Assembly (NCBI GenBank): GCA_028681335.1
Contig: JAQUIT010000004.1
Coordinates: 186,001-250,000, forward strand
Origin: Desulfuromonadaceae bacterium
GTDB lineage: Bacteria; Desulfobacterota; Desulfuromonadia; Geobacterales; Pseudopelobacteraceae
Length of the DNA stretch: 64,000 nucleotides
Reading direction: 5' to 3'
Shown here: piece after piece, positions 15,360 to 24,575 of the stretch
Layout of the letters: the number at the start of each line of letters is the position of its first letter
Position numbering within the stretch: position 1 is the stretch's first letter
The notes under the pieces: model-generated
Told to the model about the DNA's origin: nothing
What the model saw: only the letters and a program-made list of their open reading frames with translations
Databases searched by the model: none
Program-made: the position numbers and the translations under genes

Positions 15360-17090
15360 TTAATTGGTTCTGTTGTTTAAACCCTTTTTCAGCAAATCAC
15401 CAAACGTTGATGTAGACTCACCCTGTGATCCCATGTACTGCTCAAAATCGGCCTTTTCTGCAGCAACATGCACCGATTTGATAGAGAGGGAAATACGGCG
15501 TTCTTTTGGATCGCAGCTCAATACGACAGCTTCCAGCTTATCGCCGATTGCAGCAAATTCCTTGGCTGATGCAACCTTTTCACGAGACAGTTCGGATACG
15601 TGAATCAAGCCCTCGATGCCTTCTTCAAGCTCGACAAATATCCCGAAGTCGGTCAGTGACGTTACTTTCCCTGTTACCAGCGCTCCGGCACGATATTTAC
15701 CCGGGGCTAGGCTCCACGGATCGGGCTCAAGCTGCTTGATACCGAGCGAAAGCCGCTCATTTTCAACATCAACTTTCAACACAACAGCCTGAACAAGGCT
15801 GCCTTTTTCGTAGACATCACCAGGATGCTTGATACGCTTTGTCCACGACATGTCGGAAACATGTACCAGACCGTCGATACCATCTTCGATGCCGATAAAC
15901 ATACCGAAATCGGTCATGTTCTTGATCTGGCCTTCAATTCTGGTGCCGGCTGGGTATTTTTCAGCAATTGTAGTCCATGGGTTCTCGGAAACCTGTTTCA
16001 GACCCAGAGAAATTTTACGGTTGCCCATGTCGATGCCGAGAATAACGGTCTCAACTTCGTCACCGATATTCAGAACATCAGCTGCACGACGCACTCTCTT
16101 TGTCCATGACATTTCCGAAACGTGGATCAGACCTTCAATACCAGGCTCCAGCTCAACAAATGCACCGTACTCCATCAAACTGACGACCCGGCCACTCACG
16201 CGTCCGCCGATCGGGAATTTGGCAGGTACATCAAGCCATGGGTCAGCAAGCGTCTGCTTGATGCCAAGTGAGATTTTACCTTTAGTACGGTCAAACTTAA
16301 GTACCTTGGCAGTAATCTGCTGTCCCGGTTTGAGGACGTCAGTCGGTTTCCCGACTCTTCCCCAGGAGAGATCTGAAACATGAAGTAAACCGTCAACACC
16401 GCCAAGATCGACAAAAGCGCCATAGTCGGTAACATTCTTGATTGTGCCTTCTACAATCTGGCCTTCCTCAAGCTTTTCAAGGGTAACGTCGCGAATAGAT
16501 GCACGCTCCTCTTCAAGAACTGCACGGCGGGACAGCACGATGTTGTCGCGGCGCTGATTGATCTTGATAACCTTGAAGCGTCCCTGTACCCCAATGTAGC
16601 TGTCGGAATCGGATGAAGGACGAATATCAACCTGTGAAGAGGGCAGGAATGCCTGAACGCCGATGTCTACGGTGAAACCACCGTTAACCTTACCTGTGAT
16701 GGTGCCTTCAATGATGCCGCCTTCCTGGCATGCGTCACCGATCTTATCCCATGCGGAAAGGTAGTCTGCTTTCTTTTTGGAAAGAACGTACCCTTTTTTG
16801 CCATCCTGGCGAGTCATCAGCACGCGAATCTTGTCGCCGACCTGCACAGAAACTTCACCATCAGCATCGCGGAATTCTGCCGTAGGAACATGACCTTCCG
16901 ACTTTAATCCGATGTCAACAAGGACCGTATCCTGATCCACGCGCACAACAGTTCCCTCTATAATTTTATCCCGTTCGGGACGATCTTTTAAACTTTCAGT
17001 GAAAAGCGCTGCAAATTCACTGCTCTGCTGTTCGCCGTCGAGCTCCTCATTATCTTCTCCGGCAGCGTCAAGCCTTTTGAAATCAACCAT
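15360..17090 (-). CDS. rpsA: 30S ribosomal protein S1
   Basis: The 576-residue protein consists of six S1 RNA-binding repeats, for example VEGTIKNVTDYGAFVDLGGVDGLLHVSD and the near-identical copies FVELEPGIEGLIHVSEMSW and FVELEEGIEGLIHVSELS. S1 helps mRNA bind the 30S subunit, particularly with weak ribosome-binding sites. The length is typical of six-repeat proteins. It lies between ispH and ihfB in the conserved cmk-rpsA-ihfB arrangement, here with ispH between cmk and rpsA. Confidence 0.97.
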   Translation of the reverse strand: MVDFKRLDAAGEDNEELDGEQQSSEFAALFTESLKDRPERDKIIEGTVVRVDQDTVLVDIGLKSEGHVPTAEFRDADGEVSVQVGDKIRVLMTRQDGKKGYVLSKKKADYLSAWDKIGDACQEGGIIEGTITGKVNGGFTVDIGVQAFLPSSQVDIRPSSDSDSYIGVQGRFKVIKINQRRDNIVLSRRAVLEEERASIRDVTLEKLEEGQIVEGTIKNVTDYGAFVDLGGVDGLLHVSDLSWGRVGKPTDVLKPGQQITAKVLKFDRTKGKISLGIKQTLADPWLDVPAKFPIGGRVSGRVVSLMEYGAFVELEPGIEGLIHVSEMSWTKRVRRAADVLNIGDEVETVILGIDMGNRKISLGLKQVSENPWTTIAEKYPAGTRIEGQIKNMTDFGMFIGIEDGIDGLVHVSDMSWTKRIKHPGDVYEKGSLVQAVVLKVDVENERLSLGIKQLEPDPWSLAPGKYRAGALVTGKVTSLTDFGIFVELEEGIEGLIHVSELSREKVASAKEFAAIGDKLEAVVLSCDPKERRISLSIKSVHVAAEKADFEQYMGSQGESTSTFGDLLKKGLNNRTN

Positions 17091-17168
17091 TACACCATAC
17101 CCCCTGGACGTTTATCGTTCTTCTATTTTTTATTGAGCTTGGCAATGTAGCAATATGAGCCAAATATT

Positions 17169-18011
17169 TCAATCGCTTTTATTCAATTCCTCAATTTTGT
17201 TCATAACTTCGTCAATTATCCACTTCGGTGTCGAAGCACCGGCAGTGACTCCAACTCGTTCAGCATCCTTAAACCATGCCGGATCAATCTCATCTGCCGT
17301 TTCAATCTGATAGGTCTGCGATTGTATCTCGGAACACACCTCAAACAGGCGGCGGGTATTGGCACTATTGAAGCCACCGACCACAAGCATGCAGTCTACG
17401 CTGCTCGACAGCTTCTTTGCTTCTTCCTGACGGACTGCAGTCGCATCACAGATTGTGTTGTAGACACGTATCTCGCCACAACGGAGCAGACATTCAGATA
17501 CAACATTTTTGAGATTTTCGAACGCCTGGGTTGTCTGAGCCACCACACCTATTTTACGCATTTTTGGCAGTTTTTTGACACCTTCACCTGACGCTACAAC
17601 GAAAATCTTCTCACCCCCGTAAGAAACAATACCCTGCACTTCTGGATGATCAGCATCTCCGACAACAACAACTCCGTAGCCGGCTTCCGACAGACTCTTC
17701 ACGTGTTCCTGGGCTTTTTTTACGAACGGGCATGTCGCATCGACAATATCGAGCCCTTTCTGCTTTGCCTCGTTGATTTCTTTGAGAGTAACACCGTGAG
17801 AGCGTATGATTATCGTCCCTTTTTCAAGATCATCAAGTGAATCAAGAACGCTGACACCTAACTCTTCCAGCCTGCCGACAACCTGTGGTGAATGAATGAT
17901 CGGTCCAAGCGTAAAGGTTTTCTGATCAGTTCCGGCTGTTTCAAAGGCCATCTGCGTCGCGCGCTTTACCCCGAAGCAGAAACCGGCCTGATGTGCAAGG
18001 ATGACTTTCAT
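17169..18011 (-). CDS. ispH: 4-hydroxy-3-methylbut-2-enyl diphosphate reductase
   Basis: The 280-residue enzyme catalyses the last step of the non-mevalonate isoprenoid pathway, making IPP and DMAPP. The N-terminus AHQAGFCFGVKRA contains the first cluster Cys, ATCPFVKKAQEHV the second, and CDATAVRQEEAKKL the third, together holding the iron-sulfur cluster. The motifs IIHSPQVV, IIRSHGV, SANTRRLFEVC and TAGASTPKWIIDEV are intact. The ATG overlaps the end of cmk by four bases. In E. coli ispH sits elsewhere, but cmk-ispH-rpsA order is common in firmicutes and deltaproteobacteria. Confidence 0.97.
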   Translation of the reverse strand: MKVILAHQAGFCFGVKRATQMAFETAGTDQKTFTLGPIIHSPQVVGRLEELGVSVLDSLDDLEKGTIIIRSHGVTLKEINEAKQKGLDIVDATCPFVKKAQEHVKSLSEAGYGVVVVGDADHPEVQGIVSYGGEKIFVVASGEGVKKLPKMRKIGVVAQTTQAFENLKNVVSECLLRCGEIRVYNTICDATAVRQEEAKKLSSSVDCMLVVGGFNSANTRRLFEVCSEIQSQTYQIETADEIDPAWFKDAERVGVTAGASTPKWIIDEVMNKIEELNKSD

Positions 18012-18709
18012 GGTGAAGATTCCAGGTCGCTAATTTTATTACGACACATTTTAACCATCAGGGCCAACACCTCGTCAATAGTGAGGCGCGATGAATCAAC
18101 AGCGACGGCATCATCGGCCTGCCTGAGCGGCGCAAGATCCCTCTCGGAGTCCTGACGGTCCCGCTCGATGACGTCGGCAGTCGTCTCTTCCAGCGTAACC
18201 GTTTCGCCTTTGGCGGTCAGCTCTTCGCAGCGTCTTCTGGCACGCTCTTCCACAGAGGCGCTCAGATAGAATTTCATCTCAGCATCAGGAAAAACCACCG
18301 TTCCGATATCCCGCCCTTCGAGGACGACGCCGCCTCTCCTGCCCATCTGCTGCTGTGATTTTAATAATGCTTCCCGCACAGGTTTCAGAGTTGAAGTGCG
18401 TGAAGTTAACAGCGACATTTCCGCTGTACGGATCTGATCCGTCACATCCATGCCGTTGGCCCGCACCACCTGTCGGCCGGAAACGGCTTCAAGCTGTATA
18501 TCGATGTTTTTGCAAAAGTGCCCCACAGCAGCGGTATCGCCCAGATCTACGCCGGCACAATCAAGCAGCAAAGCAGCAGCACGGTACATCGCACCGGTAT
18601 CTATCTGAATATAGCCGAGGCGTGCTGCCAGCAGCCGTGCAATGGTACTTTTCCCGGCACCGGAGGGGCCGTCTATCGCTATGACAATGCCGTCAGGTCG
18701 TGAGAGCAT
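18008..18709 (-). CDS. cmk: Cytidylate kinase
   Basis: The 233-residue enzyme phosphorylates CMP and dCMP with ATP. It has the P-loop AIDGPSGAGKSTIARLLA near the N-terminus, DTGAMYRAAAL, the LEGRDIGTVVFPDAEMKFYLSAS segment and RDxxDSERDLAPLRQADDAVAVDSS, all hallmark sequences of the family. It lies four bases after aroA ends and overlaps ispH by four bases, within the pheA-to-ihfB operon. Confidence 0.97.
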   Translation of the reverse strand: MLSRPDGIVIAIDGPSGAGKSTIARLLAARLGYIQIDTGAMYRAAALLLDCAGVDLGDTAAVGHFCKNIDIQLEAVSGRQVVRANGMDVTDQIRTAEMSLLTSRTSTLKPVREALLKSQQQMGRRGGVVLEGRDIGTVVFPDAEMKFYLSASVEERARRRCEELTAKGETVTLEETTADVIERDRQDSERDLAPLRQADDAVAVDSSRLTIDEVLALMVKMCRNKISDLESSP

Positions 18710-18712
18710 TGG

Positions 18713-20002
18713 CTATTTCCCGGCAACTTTTTCGAGAAGCGGAAAAAACGTTGGAAAAGAGGTTGCAACACAGGCGATGTCCGTCACCGTTATCGCGCTG
18801 GAAGCTACCAGGGCGGCAACTGACATCGACATGGCGATGCGATGGTCTCCACAACTGTCTACCGTACCACCCAAAAGCTGTTCTGAACCGGTAATGTCCA
18901 TACCGTCTTCAGACTCGGTAACCACAATCCCGAGCGCCCTCAGGTTGTCTGCCATGGCGGTGATCCGGTCAGTTTCTTTTACCCGCAGTTCCTTGGCATC
19001 CCTGACAACGGTGACACCTTCCGCCAGCGCAGCGGCAACACAGATTGCCGGAAATTCATCAATAGCACGCGGAACGACGGCACCGGAAATAGAGATCCCT
19101 TTCAGGCGGGAGGAGCGCACCAGAATGTCTGCGACCGGCTCACCGGAAACTTCCCGCTGGTCCAACAGCTGAATATCGCCGCCCATGGACTGCAAGATGT
19201 CGATTATGCCGGTGCGGGAAGGATTTACTCCGACATTTTTGATCAGCAGTTCGGAATGCGGCGTAATCAGGGCAGCCACCATAAAAAAAGCAGCTGAGGA
19301 TATATCTCCCGGCACGGTTACTTCCTGCCCCGTCAGCTCAACGCCACCACGTACCGTTACCGACTTGTCGCCTCTGACCAGCGATGCACCAAACAGCTTG
19401 AACATGCGCTCGGAGTGATCGCGTGACAGACTCGGCTCACTGACACTCGTTTCACCTGCGGCATAGAGCCCTGCCAGCATGATTGAAGATTTGATCTGGG
19501 CGCTCGATACCGGAGATTGATACGCAATTCCCTGCAGAGAACCGCCATCAATGGCCAAGGGTGCCAGGGTGCCGCCTTTGCGGCCTGATATGCGGGCTCC
19601 CATCAGAGTAAGAGGTTCAACAACCCGTTTCATGGGACGTTTGCGCAGATATTGGTCGCCGGTCACAACCGAAAAGAATGACTGTCCGGAAAGAATACCG
19701 GTTATCAGCCTGATTGTTGTCCCCGAATTTCCGCAGTCAAGGACATCGGCAGGCTCGTTCAATCCATAAAGACCGCGCCCGGTGATTTTAACCGTCTCAC
19801 CATCGTCATTGATTTCAACACCCATGGCACGAAAAGCATGCATGGTCGACAGGTTATCCTCTCCGCGGAGAAAGCCGCGGACCGTTGTGACACCGTTGGC
19901 TATTGCCCCGAGCATGATTGAGCGGTGCGAAATGGATTTGTCTCCCGGGACGGTTATCTCGCCCCGGACTGAAGCTGCTGGTTGTATTGTAATAGAATCC
20001 AC
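18713..20002 (-). CDS. aroA: 3-phosphoshikimate 1-carboxyvinyltransferase (EPSP synthase)
   Basis: The 429-residue enzyme makes EPSP from shikimate 3-phosphate and phosphoenolpyruvate, the sixth step of the shikimate pathway. Motifs GDKSISHRSIMLGAIANG, LDCGNSGTTIRLITGILSG, RPMKRVVEPLTLMGA, VPGDISSAAFFMVAALI, DEFPAICVAAALAEG and KETDRITAM are present. The LDCGNSGTTxRL and GDxSSAA segments contain the substrate-binding residues. It is followed by cmk after three bases and preceded by tyrA. Confidence 0.97.
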   Translation of the reverse strand: MDSITIQPAASVRGEITVPGDKSISHRSIMLGAIANGVTTVRGFLRGEDNLSTMHAFRAMGVEINDDGETVKITGRGLYGLNEPADVLDCGNSGTTIRLITGILSGQSFFSVVTGDQYLRKRPMKRVVEPLTLMGARISGRKGGTLAPLAIDGGSLQGIAYQSPVSSAQIKSSIMLAGLYAAGETSVSEPSLSRDHSERMFKLFGASLVRGDKSVTVRGGVELTGQEVTVPGDISSAAFFMVAALITPHSELLIKNVGVNPSRTGIIDILQSMGGDIQLLDQREVSGEPVADILVRSSRLKGISISGAVVPRAIDEFPAICVAAALAEGVTVVRDAKELRVKETDRITAMADNLRALGIVVTESEDGMDITGSEQLLGGTVDSCGDHRIAMSMSVAALVASSAITVTDIACVATSFPTFFPLLEKVAGK

Positions 20003-20026
20003 AGGTTCTCCAGTGATAAAATGTAG

Positions 20027-20884
20027 TTAAACGATCCCATCCCGAAACTGTTTGGCGGTTGTAAAAAACTCCGTTAAACCTGCCTGATCGCTGCAGTCAA
20101 TGCGCCGGCGAAGCTCGGCAAGGCTGGCAGAAAAACCGTCAATACTGGCAAGCATCGCCTCCCTGTTCATCAAGGAAATATCGCGCCACATGGCCGGGTC
20201 GGAAGAGGCAATGCGTGTAAAGTCACGGAATCCACCCGCCGAATAGGAGAGGACATTTTCACCCTCGACATCGGCCGTGCCAACCGCATGCACAAGAGCG
20301 TACGCAACAGCATGAGGAAGGTGCGATATCTCGGCAAAGATCCTGTCATGATGCCCTGGGTCCATACTGCACACAGCGGCACCGGCGGCCGTCCATAGCC
20401 GTGAGACCGTTTCAATTGCATCGGGGTCGGCACTCAGCCCAGGTGTCAAGACACAGCGTTTGCCGGCAAACAGCTCCGGAAAGGCCGCGCCAGCGCCCGA
20501 ATGTTCTGTTCCGGCAATTGGGTGGCCGCCAACGAACCTGCAGCCTGCCTGCATGAGAGCGTCACACTGATTGACAACGGCCGTCTTGACACTGCCGCCA
20601 TCAGTAACGATACAACCAGGGGGAAGTGAAGCGGAAATATTCCGCACGACAGCAGCAATTGCACAGACCGGAACGGAGACAAAGACAACGTCCGCACCAG
20701 AGACTCCGGAAAGAGCATCTGTGGCTATCTCGTCCACTATCCCCAGTGAAAGTGCCTTGGCAAGATTGTCAGTATCGGTATCGACGCCGACGATGCGGCC
20801 AACGACTCCAGCCCTGCGGAGCGCCATGGCAAAAGAGCCACCGATCAGCCCCACACCGATTACAGTTAGTTGTTTAATAATCAT
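20027..20884 (-). CDS. tyrA: Prephenate dehydrogenase
   Basis: The 285-residue NAD-dependent enzyme converts prephenate to 4-hydroxyphenylpyruvate, the committed step to tyrosine. An N-terminal Rossmann motif VIGVGLIGGSFAMALRRAG is followed by VFVSVPVCAIAAVV, ITDGGSVK-type (VTDGGSVKTAVV), GGHPIAGTEHSGAGAA and the C-terminal dimerisation helices. The conserved His of HPIAGTE and of the HHDRIFAEISHLPH segment match the family. There is no C-terminal ACT domain, so feedback by tyrosine, if any, must act otherwise. The gene begins 12 bases after pheA. Confidence 0.95.
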   Translation of the reverse strand: MIIKQLTVIGVGLIGGSFAMALRRAGVVGRIVGVDTDTDNLAKALSLGIVDEIATDALSGVSGADVVFVSVPVCAIAAVVRNISASLPPGCIVTDGGSVKTAVVNQCDALMQAGCRFVGGHPIAGTEHSGAGAAFPELFAGKRCVLTPGLSADPDAIETVSRLWTAAGAAVCSMDPGHHDRIFAEISHLPHAVAYALVHAVGTADVEGENVLSYSAGGFRDFTRIASSDPAMWRDISLMNREAMLASIDGFSASLAELRRRIDCSDQAGLTEFFTTAKQFRDGIV

Positions 20885-20896
20885 CGGACAGGCACC

Positions 20897-21976
20897 CTAC
20901 ATCGACCGGGGATACGAACCGAGGATTTTCAAAAACTGGCAGCACTGTTTGAGGTCATCAAGAGCGGCCTGAACCTCCGGATCGGAAAAATGCCCGAAGA
21001 AATCCACGAAAAAAATGTATTCCCAGGCTTTCTTCTTGAACGGACGCGATTCAATCTTGGAGAGATTTATGCCGCGTGAAGCAAATGGCTCCAACATCCG
21101 GCAGAGGATTCCCGGTTCATCCTTAACGGAGAACATCACCGAAGTCTTGTCATTGCCGGAGCGATCACACCCTTTACGGGAAATAGTCAGGAAGCGGGTA
21201 AAATTATTGACCTGATCTTCAATGCGACTGCGGACCACCTTGAGATCATAGAGAGATGCGGCCAGTTCGCTGGCTATCGCTGCTGAGGTGTAATCATCAC
21301 TGACTATCTGGGCAGCAACAGCGGTCGAAGCAACATCAACCGTAGGAATTCCTGACAGGTTTTCATCCAGCCACTGCCGACACTGGGCGATTGGCTGGGC
21401 ATGGGAATATACCTTTTTGATATCCTCAATCCGCCCGGTACGGGAGAGGAGATCATGATGAACTTCAAGCAGAATTTCGCCGGTTATCTGCAGGCCACTT
21501 TCCACAAACATGTCGAGAGTATGCGAAACGACACCCTCGGTGGAGTTTTCAACCGGCACAACGCCATAAAGTGCCCTCCCCTTTTCAACCTCTTCAAAAA
21601 CTGCAGGGATTGACTTCATGGGAACCAGTTCGGCCGAGAGCCCGAACTGCTGCATGGTAGCCAGATGACTGAACGTCGCCTTCGGCCCCAGAAAAGCAAC
21701 CTTCATCGGTGACTCAAGCGCCAGACAAGCCGAAATAATTTCACGGTAAATACTTTTAAGGGCATCATTGGGGAAAGGCCCCGGATTTCTGTTCTGGAGG
21801 CGGTCATAAATCTGACGCTCGCGCCCTGGAACGTGGAAATCAAGATTGTTACCCGATTTCAGCCGTCCGACCTCAAGCACTATCTGCGACCGTTCATTCA
21901 GAAGGTCAAGGATGGCATCATCAACACTATCAATACGTGAGCGAAGATCCTGAATGGTTAACGTACTCTTTTGCAA
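20897..21976 (-). CDS. pheA: Bifunctional chorismate mutase / prephenate dehydratase (P-protein)
   Basis: The 359-residue enzyme has an N-terminal AroQ chorismate mutase (LRSRIDSVDDAILDLLNERSQIVLEVGRLK), a prephenate dehydratase core (VAFLGPKATFSHLATMQQFG, VPVENSTEGVVSHTLDMFVES, the TDDYTSAAIASELA-type segment) and a C-terminal ACT domain with ESRP (NLSKIESRPFKKKAWEYIFFVDF), which binds phenylalanine. There is no ATG near the family's N-terminus. I place the start at TTG 21976, with AGGCGG six bases upstream; a longer frame up to 22054 would add an implausible hydrophobic leader. It is the first gene of a leftward operon running to ihfB. Confidence 0.9.
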   Translation of the reverse strand: MQKSTLTIQDLRSRIDSVDDAILDLLNERSQIVLEVGRLKSGNNLDFHVPGRERQIYDRLQNRNPGPFPNDALKSIYREIISACLALESPMKVAFLGPKATFSHLATMQQFGLSAELVPMKSIPAVFEEVEKGRALYGVVPVENSTEGVVSHTLDMFVESGLQITGEILLEVHHDLLSRTGRIEDIKKVYSHAQPIAQCRQWLDENLSGIPTVDVASTAVAAQIVSDDYTSAAIASELAASLYDLKVVRSRIEDQVNNFTRFLTISRKGCDRSGNDKTSVMFSVKDEPGILCRMLEPFASRGINLSKIESRPFKKKAWEYIFFVDFFGHFSDPEVQAALDDLKQCCQFLKILGSYPRSM

Positions 21977-22164
21977 AGGAAACCGCCTGGAGGGTAGTCG
22001 TAATATGAAGCTAAAAAAGAGGGTTAATGTAAAACATGGGGTAAGAAAAAGCAACCGTTTTTAGTACAGTTAGAAGCCTTTTCTACCCGTTTTTTCGCCA
22101 CGACGAGAATGTACCGGACTGATCGAAACGCTCCCAGGAAACCGCAACGGATCAACAGTAGTGG

Positions 22165-22707
22165 TCATTCAGCTCCAAACCGCACAAGCCAGCCGTCAAA
22201 AACGGCGACCTTCTCTTTACCAAAAGGGAGCAGTTTTTCCCTCACCCGCTCAACCGGCTTGCGTTCGCTCAACCGGCCGGGTTTCTTTGAATAAAACAAA
22301 TCGGCAAAACAGATAATCTGCTCGGGAAGCGACTGAGGACACATATCACGCTGCGGAAGCGGCAATTTCTGCCGAACAATATCTTCACAGGTCAAACCGA
22401 CACCGGTGTGACGCTCACACACCAGAGCATGGAGAGGGTACCCCTCCCGCTCGAGAATTGCACGCCCGAGAACACCATGCATTATGTACGGATTCCCGCC
22501 ATGCAAACCGAGCCCCGCTGCATCTACCTGACAAACACCGATGTCATGCAACAGGGCAGCATCGGCAATAAACAGACGGTCTTCCTCCGATAACGACAGT
22601 CGCCCTGCAACCTCAAGGGCAAGAGCAGCGACGCAGCGACTGTGTTCAAGAACAATCTCGAAAGGATCTCCATCAAGATAACGAGCCAACAACGTGGTAG
22701 TCCACAC
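22165..22707 (-). CDS. HD-domain phosphohydrolase
   Basis: The 180-residue protein has the HD motif in HSRCVAALALEVAGRL and AALLHDIGVCQVD, then HGVLGRAILEREG and CERHTGVG, which give a full set of metal-binding His and Asp residues. Such proteins hydrolyse phosphomonoesters or phosphodiesters of nucleotides; the substrate here is unknown. I place the start at GTG 22707, with GGAG eight bases upstream. The longer frame to 22752 would add a doubtful segment. It lies 110 bases before pheA on the same strand, so it could share a transcript. Confidence 0.75.
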   Translation of the reverse strand: MWTTTLLARYLDGDPFEIVLEHSRCVAALALEVAGRLSLSEEDRLFIADAALLHDIGVCQVDAAGLGLHGGNPYIMHGVLGRAILEREGYPLHALVCERHTGVGLTCEDIVRQKLPLPQRDMCPQSLPEQIICFADLFYSKKPGRLSERKPVERVREKLLPFGKEKVAVFDGWLVRFGAE

Positions 22708-22815
22708 GACACACACTCCAGTCAATATTTTGAACATATATTTTGTTTTCACCAGACAAAAATGTCAATAAACCGGCACGCAATCACAACATACTGTTTT
22801 TACACGACATTCAAG

Positions 22816-22832
22816 TTGGCACAGGTTGTGCT
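22816..22832 (+). promoter_or_regulatory. Sigma-54 type promoter
   Basis: TTGGCACAGGTTGTGCTT fits the -24/-12 consensus: GG at 22818-22819 and GC at 22830-22831, separated by exactly ten bases. It reads right toward the 55-residue gene and would start transcription about twelve bases past the GC, roughly 55 bases before that gene's ATG. I see no enhancer-binding inverted repeat in the short AT-rich upstream sequence. Confidence 0.6.
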
Positions 22833-22897
22833 TAACACTTAAATACGAACACCACCTCATATAGGTGCCTCAGCAATACTGGTCAGAGGAGTCAACC

Positions 22898-23065
22898 ATG
22901 TACGCAAAATTTCCATTCTATTCGGTAGCCCAGATGTACGCGCTAACCCTGAACACCCCGGTTGCAATCATGCTCGGAGAAGACCAGCAGTATTGGGTGA
23001 TAGATCAGGACAACGAGTTGAAGTTCAAACAGAAAGGGTGTTCACTGATGTCATACGCGGCCTAG
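22898..23065 (+). CDS. 55-residue protein under an apparent sigma-54 promoter
   Basis: The frame reads MYAKFPFYSVAQMYALTLNT onward and ends SLMSYAA; it contains no cysteine motif beyond a single Cys and no membrane segment. AGGAG stands six bases before the ATG, and a sigma-54 type promoter lies about 80 bases upstream, so expression is well supported. I do not recognise the family; the aromatic-rich N-terminus and YWVIDQDNEL segment suggest a small soluble domain. The gene to its right runs toward it. Confidence 0.6.
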   Translation: MYAKFPFYSVAQMYALTLNTPVAIMLGEDQQYWVIDQDNELKFKQKGCSLMSYAA

Positions 23066-23115
23066 ATAACGTAGCATAACGAAGGATATCCGGAGTTGGA
23101 GTGGCATTCTACAAG

Positions 23116-24360
23116 CTAATCTTCCTGATAAATGATAGAACTTCTCCAGTTAAAAGCTTCAAGTTGTGCTGCCAGAAGCTGGTCGAGAGACACACCACAT
23201 TCAACAAGCAGAAGAGTTACCGCAGCAAAATCAGTCACCTCAAGCTTTTCAGTTAACATCAACATCTTCCCGAGTTTTCCTTCCCGCTTTAACAGAGCAG
23301 AGCTTACATCGTCGTTGAGGTTAAGGTTTGAAATAATCTCATCCATCGGTGTTTCAAACAGCACATCCAGCAGCGACAGAATACCGACCATGAAGGCTGC
23401 TTCCGCCTGTTCATCGCTGGCAGCACGACCGGATACCTGCTTCAGCATAATTTCCATAAGCCGGCCACGTATCGCAGCCATCTCCAGCAGCGGATGATTT
23501 AAACTCCTTGAATCGTGTCCGGCAAACAAGGAAAGCTGGGTCCAGCGGCGCAGATGATTGATTCCCAGCATTAAAATCGCATGCCGAAGCGTCTTGATTT
23601 TTTCGCGCATCCCGAGAGCCACTGAATTTACCAACCTCAACAGATTGTAGGAAAGACTGGGGTTCTCCTTAAACGTCATCTCAATCAGCTCGATACTGGC
23701 CCCCATTGTCAGCTGCTGTAACAGTTTCAGCAATGCCAGGCCGGAAACATCGATTTTCATACGGTTGAGCACAACCGGGCGCGCAAAGAAATATCCCTGA
23801 AAAAGATCAAAACCCAACTCGAAACAAATTTGGAACTGCTCGATCGTTTCAACTTTTTCAGCCAAAAGTTTGACAGGATACTTGCGCAACTGCCTGACCA
23901 CCTCCGGCAATGCATCCATACCGGTTAAAAGAATATCTATCTTGATGATATCAATAACATAATATATTTCGCTATTTGCAACGTTAAACTCATGGTCGTC
24001 CAGAGCAAGCAAAAACCCCAGCTCCTTTAACTCACGGCAACGCTCTACCACCTGATCATCAAGCTTAATCATCTCGAGCAGCTCAAGAACCGTCTGGCCT
24101 ATTGGCAGAAGTTCAAGCATTTCTGACAGTAACAGTCCGAGGTTTACGTTGATAAAACCGAACTTCCCACCCAGGACTTCGTGCATACCGAACGATCCCA
24201 GCGCATGCATGATAACATTCGAGCTGGCGTGGGAATAACTGTCAAAGACGGCATGGTCCATATCTGCCGAGCGAAACAGAAGCTCATAGCCGACAATTTC
24301 CTGATTACGATCAAGAATCGGCTGGCGTCCCAAAAAGAATTTTTCGGATGGCAATCCCAT
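23116..24360 (-). CDS. EAL-HDOD signalling protein, EAL probably inactive
   Basis: The 414-residue protein has an N-terminal EAL-like domain (LGRQPILDRNQEIVGYELLFRSA, FINVNLGLLLSE, LAEKVETIEQFQICFELGFDLFQGYFFARP). A C-terminal HDOD domain follows (about residues 205-400: LLRLVNSVALGMREKIKTLRHAILMLGINHLRRW). In the EAL part the motif is ELL rather than EAL, and the acidic cluster expected for metal binding is replaced (LALDDHEF), so c-di-GMP hydrolysis is unlikely. The layout matches YuxH/CdgJ-type proteins that affect motility. I start it at the ATG at 24360, with AGGG five bases upstream. Confidence 0.85.
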   Translation of the reverse strand: MGLPSEKFFLGRQPILDRNQEIVGYELLFRSADMDHAVFDSYSHASSNVIMHALGSFGMHEVLGGKFGFINVNLGLLLSEMLELLPIGQTVLELLEMIKLDDQVVERCRELKELGFLLALDDHEFNVANSEIYYVIDIIKIDILLTGMDALPEVVRQLRKYPVKLLAEKVETIEQFQICFELGFDLFQGYFFARPVVLNRMKIDVSGLALLKLLQQLTMGASIELIEMTFKENPSLSYNLLRLVNSVALGMREKIKTLRHAILMLGINHLRRWTQLSLFAGHDSRSLNHPLLEMAAIRGRLMEIMLKQVSGRAASDEQAEAAFMVGILSLLDVLFETPMDEIISNLNLNDDVSSALLKREGKLGKMLMLTEKLEVTDFAAVTLLLVECGVSLDQLLAAQLEAFNWRSSIIYQED

Positions 24361-24575
24361 AAACACCCTATTCATACAGGTAATACTGGTACTTACATAA
24401 CTAGCAAAAACAATTGTGAACAGTAGCAGAAATCCAGCAGAGTTCAAGTGTCATAATTTCGACTTGCAGCTTTACATTCGTCCGTACGTCATGTTAGCCT
24501 TTATGCAATACGGTCTTATGACGGTCACTACTTAATTTCCGGACGCATACGCCATGGAACCAAAGGATTATTTAT

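Noticed and set aside
15829..16383. Rightward open frame of 184 codons opposite rpsA
   Set aside because: It follows the repeated S1 motifs in antisense and has no start signal; it is a shadow of the repeats.
22011..22037. Eight-residue frame (MFYINPLF) before pheA as a leader peptide
   Set aside because: It has two Phe and one Tyr, but no terminator or antiterminator hairpin lies between it and pheA, so the case for attenuation is too weak.
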